Assembly (NCBI GenBank): GCA_038210135.1
Contig: JBBQWZ010000006.1
Location: forward strand, 1 to 64,000
DNA length: 64,000 bases
Direction of reading: 5' to 3'
DNA from: JBBQWZ01 sp038210135
GTDB lineage: Bacteria > Acidobacteriota > Terriglobia > Bryobacterales > Bryobacteraceae
In this document: positions 61,641 to 64,000 of the stretch, piece by piece
Numbering within the stretch: position 1 is the stretch's first letter
Layout: the number at the start of each line of letters is the position of its first letter
Program-made: the position numbers and the translations under genes
Notes under the pieces: model-generated
The model's database searches: none
Told to the model about the DNA's origin: nothing
Seen by the model: only the letters and a program-made list of their open reading frames with translations

Positions 61641-63353
61641 TCAGGCGCCAGGCATCGCCGCCGCCACTTCCGCCGCCACGTATTTCGCCGCGTCGCCGAC
61701 CGCAACATCCTTCGACACTTTCGCGCGGCGGTCCACCACCTCGACAAACCCGTCGCCTAACTTCTTACCGACCGTGATGCGATACGGAATTCCGATGAGA
61801 TCCGCATCCTTGAACTTCACTCCCGGCCGCTCGTCGCGATCATCAAGAATTGCGTCCAAGCCCAGCCCTTTGCACTCTTCATACAACGTGGTCGCCGCCT
61901 CGCGCAATGCCGCGTCGGTGAAATTCACCGGCGTCACCACCACCGTGAAAGGCGCAATCGAAACTGGAATCGCGATGCCATCCTTGTCATGGAACAGCTC
62001 GATTGCGCACGTTAGCACGCGTTCGATACCGATTCCATACGAGCCCATGATCGGAGCCACTTCCTTGCCGGATTCGTCCAGCACCTTCAGCCCCATCGAT
62101 TCCGAATACCGGTATCCAAGCTTGAAGATGTGCCCCAACTCGATCGCTTTGTGAACCGCCAGCGGACTGCCATCAATCACCGAACCATCGCCCGCCACCG
62201 TCTGCCGCAGATCCGCGTATTCCGGCTGAAAATCTTCGCCCGGTGTCACGTGGCGCAGATGGTAATCGTTTTTGTTAGCCCCGGAAATCATATTCCGGCG
62301 GCCCTTCAACGCGTTGTCCGCCACCACCTTCATATTCTTGACGCCCACCGGACCGAGCGAACCCGGATCCGCGCCGAACAAATCACGAATCTCTTCCGGA
62401 TGGGCTTGCCGGATTTCCTTCGCTTTCGTATACGCCGCGAATTTGGCTTCGTTTAATGAATGGTCGCCGCGCAGCATTAACAAGAAAGGTTTCGCGTCCG
62501 CCATCATCACCAGGCTTTTCATTTGCGAGGTTTCAGGCAGCCCGGTGAATTTGCTGAGATCCGCGATCGTCTTCTGCCCCGGCGTGTGAAACTCTTCCGG
62601 CTGCAGATCCCCTTCCGGATCCGCTACCAGCGGCGCCGTCGGCACAGACACAGCCTTTTCCAGATTCGCCGCGTATCCCGGGCCGGTGACGATGAAGTCC
62701 TCCCCCGCGTCCGATTCCACCATGAACTCCGTGGACTGGCTGCCCCCCATCGCCCCCGAATCCGCCTCGACCGCCACATATTTCAAACCGCAGCGATTGA
62801 AGATCCGGCAATACGTGTCGTAATGCTTGTCGTAGGAAACATCCAGCCCGGCGGCATTCAAATCGAAGGAGTACGCATCTTTCATCAAAAACTGCCGCAC
62901 CCGCAGCAGGCCGCTCTTCGGCCGTTGCTCGTCGCGGAATTTCGTCTGAATCTGGTACCAAATCTGTGGAAGTTGCTTGTAGCTTCGCAGTTCGCCGCGC
63001 GCGATCGACGTCATCACTTCTTCGTGCGTCATGCCCAGGCACAAGTCGCGCCCGGCGCGATCCTTCAGCCGGAACATGTTGTCGCCCATGATGTCCCAGC
63101 GGCCGGATTCCTGCCAGACTTCCGCCGGATTCAGCGCTGGCAGCAGCATCTCCTGCCCGCCCATCCGGTCCATTTCCTCGCGAACGATATTTGTGATCTT
63201 CAAAATGGACCGCTGCGCAAGAAACAAATAGTTGTAGACGCCCGCGGCCAGTTGACGAACGTAGCCCGCCCGCAGCAGCAGTTGATGGCTAATCACCTCG
63301 GCCTCCGCCGGAGTTTCGCGCAGCGTCGGAATGAATAGTTTGGACCAAAGCAT
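61641..63353 (-). CDS. proS: Prolyl-tRNA synthetase (bacterial type)
   Basis: A 570-residue class II synthetase of the bacterial (ProRS-1) architecture. Motif 2 appears in FRDEQRPKSGLLRVRQFLMKD and motif 3 near SYGIGIERVL; TASHEE-type motif is replaced by the usual GMTHEEV. The editing (INS) domain fills about residues 225-400 (FTGLPETSQMKSLVMM, MLRGDHSLNEAKFAAY). The C-terminal anticodon-binding domain (VVVTPVNFTDAALREAATTLY) is complete. It stands alone on the minus strand. Confidence 0.97.
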   Translation of the reverse strand: MLWSKLFIPTLRETPAEAEVISHQLLLRAGYVRQLAAGVYNYLFLAQRSILKITNIVREEMDRMGGQEMLLPALNPAEVWQESGRWDIMGDNMFRLKDRAGRDLCLGMTHEEVMTSIARGELRSYKQLPQIWYQIQTKFRDEQRPKSGLLRVRQFLMKDAYSFDLNAAGLDVSYDKHYDTYCRIFNRCGLKYVAVEADSGAMGGSQSTEFMVESDAGEDFIVTGPGYAANLEKAVSVPTAPLVADPEGDLQPEEFHTPGQKTIADLSKFTGLPETSQMKSLVMMADAKPFLLMLRGDHSLNEAKFAAYTKAKEIRQAHPEEIRDLFGADPGSLGPVGVKNMKVVADNALKGRRNMISGANKNDYHLRHVTPGEDFQPEYADLRQTVAGDGSVIDGSPLAVHKAIELGHIFKLGYRYSESMGLKVLDESGKEVAPIMGSYGIGIERVLTCAIELFHDKDGIAIPVSIAPFTVVVTPVNFTDAALREAATTLYEECKGLGLDAILDDRDERPGVKFKDADLIGIPYRITVGKKLGDGFVEVVDRRAKVSKDVAVGDAAKYVAAEVAAAMPGA

Positions 63354-63474
63354 TTTAGGCCCTCAGTGTAACGAATCCACCTCCACGCTTTCGCGGCAAA
63401 GCGCAAAAGATGCGAACGCGCCGGTCCGGGAGTACACTATAACGGAGTCGGCGTTCGCTGGACTCAGGAGACCC

Positions 63475-63822
63475 ATGAAACTTACAAAAACACTGCTCGC
63501 TGCTCTAGTGGCCTGCCTTCTTATGAGCACCGCCGCCTTCGCCGCCGACGCAAAGAAAGCCACCACCGCGAAGGCAACCACGGCCACCAAGAAGGCGCCG
63601 CTCGTTGACATCAACAGCGCCTCGGAAGCCAGCCTCAAAGCCCTGCCCGGAATCGGCGACGCCTATTCCGCCAAGATCATCGCCGGCCGTCCGTACAATG
63701 GAAAAGACGACCTCGTCAACCGCAAGGTCGTTCCCCAGGCTACCTACGACAAGATCGCGGACCTGATCATTGCCAAGCAGGCGAAGAAGCCCGCCGCGAA
63801 AGCCGCCGCTTCCGGTAAATAA
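63475..63822 (+). CDS. ComEA-like helix-hairpin-helix protein
   Basis: A 115-residue exported protein. The start at 63475 has AGGAG upstream and gives a signal peptide (KLTKTLLAALVACLLMSTAAFA). A lysine/threonine/alanine-rich linker precedes a single HhH domain (VDINSASEASLKALPGIGDAYSAKII ... DLVNRKVVPQATYDKI), the DNA-binding fold of competence protein ComEA. The tail is Lys/Ala rich. It probably binds DNA outside the cytoplasm, but ComEA function is not shown by context. TATAAC at 63438-63443 may be its -10 box. Confidence 0.85.
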   Translation: MKLTKTLLAALVACLLMSTAAFAADAKKATTAKATTATKKAPLVDINSASEASLKALPGIGDAYSAKIIAGRPYNGKDDLVNRKVVPQATYDKIADLIIAKQAKKPAAKAAASGK

Positions 63823-63882
63823 GAACTGGTCCGCGCGGATTTTTGGGCCGTGCGCGTGTAACAACCTTCGGCCCTCGATGCA

Positions 63883-64000
63883 ATGAACGTAGTACTTCTC
63901 GCCACGTATGAAATGGGCAGGCAGCCGTTTGGACTCGCGTCTCCGGCTGCCTGGCTACGCGAAGCCGGACACGCCGTTACACTCGCGGATTTAAGCGTGG
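63883..64000 (+). CDS. Start of a probable B12-binding radical SAM protein (cut by window end)
   Basis: Thirty-nine codons are visible from the ATG at 63883: NVVLLATYEMGRQPFGL then ASPAAWLREAGHAVTLADLS. The opening strand, the PFGLASPAAWLR stretch and the following GHxVxxxDLS fit the cobalamin-binding Rossmann-like domain at the N-terminus of radical SAM proteins. The CxxxCxxC motif would lie beyond the window, so the call is tentative. Confidence 0.5.
   Translation, partial: MNVVLLATYEMGRQPFGLASPAAWLREAGHAVTLADLSV

Overview
The window looks like chromosomal DNA of a GC-rich member of the Acidobacteriota, most probably a Solibacter/Bryobacter-like organism. The grounds are the protein style (many secreted proteins starting with short signal peptides, an M13 peptidase, S9 peptidase, PQQ-propeller protein and LytTR pair), the K+-independent-type membrane pyrophosphatase, an imuA-like/imuB/dnaE2 cassette, and GC-rich dispersed palindromic repeats between genes. 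The taxonomic call is inference from recognition, not a search. No rRNA, tRNA, CRISPR array, prophage or transposase was seen.

Layout. 0-8 kb: rpmB (L28) with its own promoter and terminator, a zinc-finger/one-TM anti-sigma-like protein, two tandem phosphohexomutases (the second with altered signature loops), a secreted M13 metallopeptidase and a Cys/Met-metabolism PLP enzyme. 8-12 kb: a small HTH protein, a beta-hydroxyacid dehydrogenase, a 587-bp gene-free stretch with a strong promoter and a structured candidate ncRNA, then dxr-rseP. 12-17.4 kb: the imuA-like/imuB/dnaE2 mutagenesis cassette, with two hairpins just before dnaE2. 17.4-18 kb: a YefM-YoeB toxin-antitoxin pair with paired TGTACA operators. 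18-31 kb: a 12-gene respiratory complex I operon (nuoA, C, D, E, F, G, H, J, K, L, M, N; minus strand) that has no nuoB and no nuoI. It starts at a strong promoter divergent from a lone thiS.

31-38 kb: MerR regulator, CtpA-type protease, guaA (long form) and hppA. 38-46 kb: a metallo-beta-lactamase-fold hydrolase, cobalamin adenosyltransferase, an outer-membrane barrel protein, the rplU-rpmA-obgE ribosome/GTPase group, a secreted hypothetical, a YprB-type RNase H-fold protein, manA and an aspartate aminotransferase. 46-54 kb: coaD, a secreted amidohydrolase, a GT39-type glycosyltransferase with an overlapping methyltransferase carrying a tryptophan-spaced coiled coil, and a secreted unknown protein followed by a LytS/LytTR two-component pair. 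54-64 kb: S9 peptidase, secreted unknown, alpha/beta hydrolase, PQQ-propeller protein, AstE-like M14 deacylase, small membrane protein, class V aminotransferase, proS, a ComEA-like HhH protein and the start of a probable B12-binding radical SAM gene.

Most of the window is core housekeeping: translation, energy conservation, isoprenoid and purine synthesis, CoA. The points most worth following are the complex I operon without nuoB/nuoI, a dispersed repeat that codes for the C-terminal tail of NuoM, the candidate ncRNA at about 9149-9390, a dnaE2 ribosome-binding site enclosed in a hairpin, and an obgE start region duplicated in tandem.
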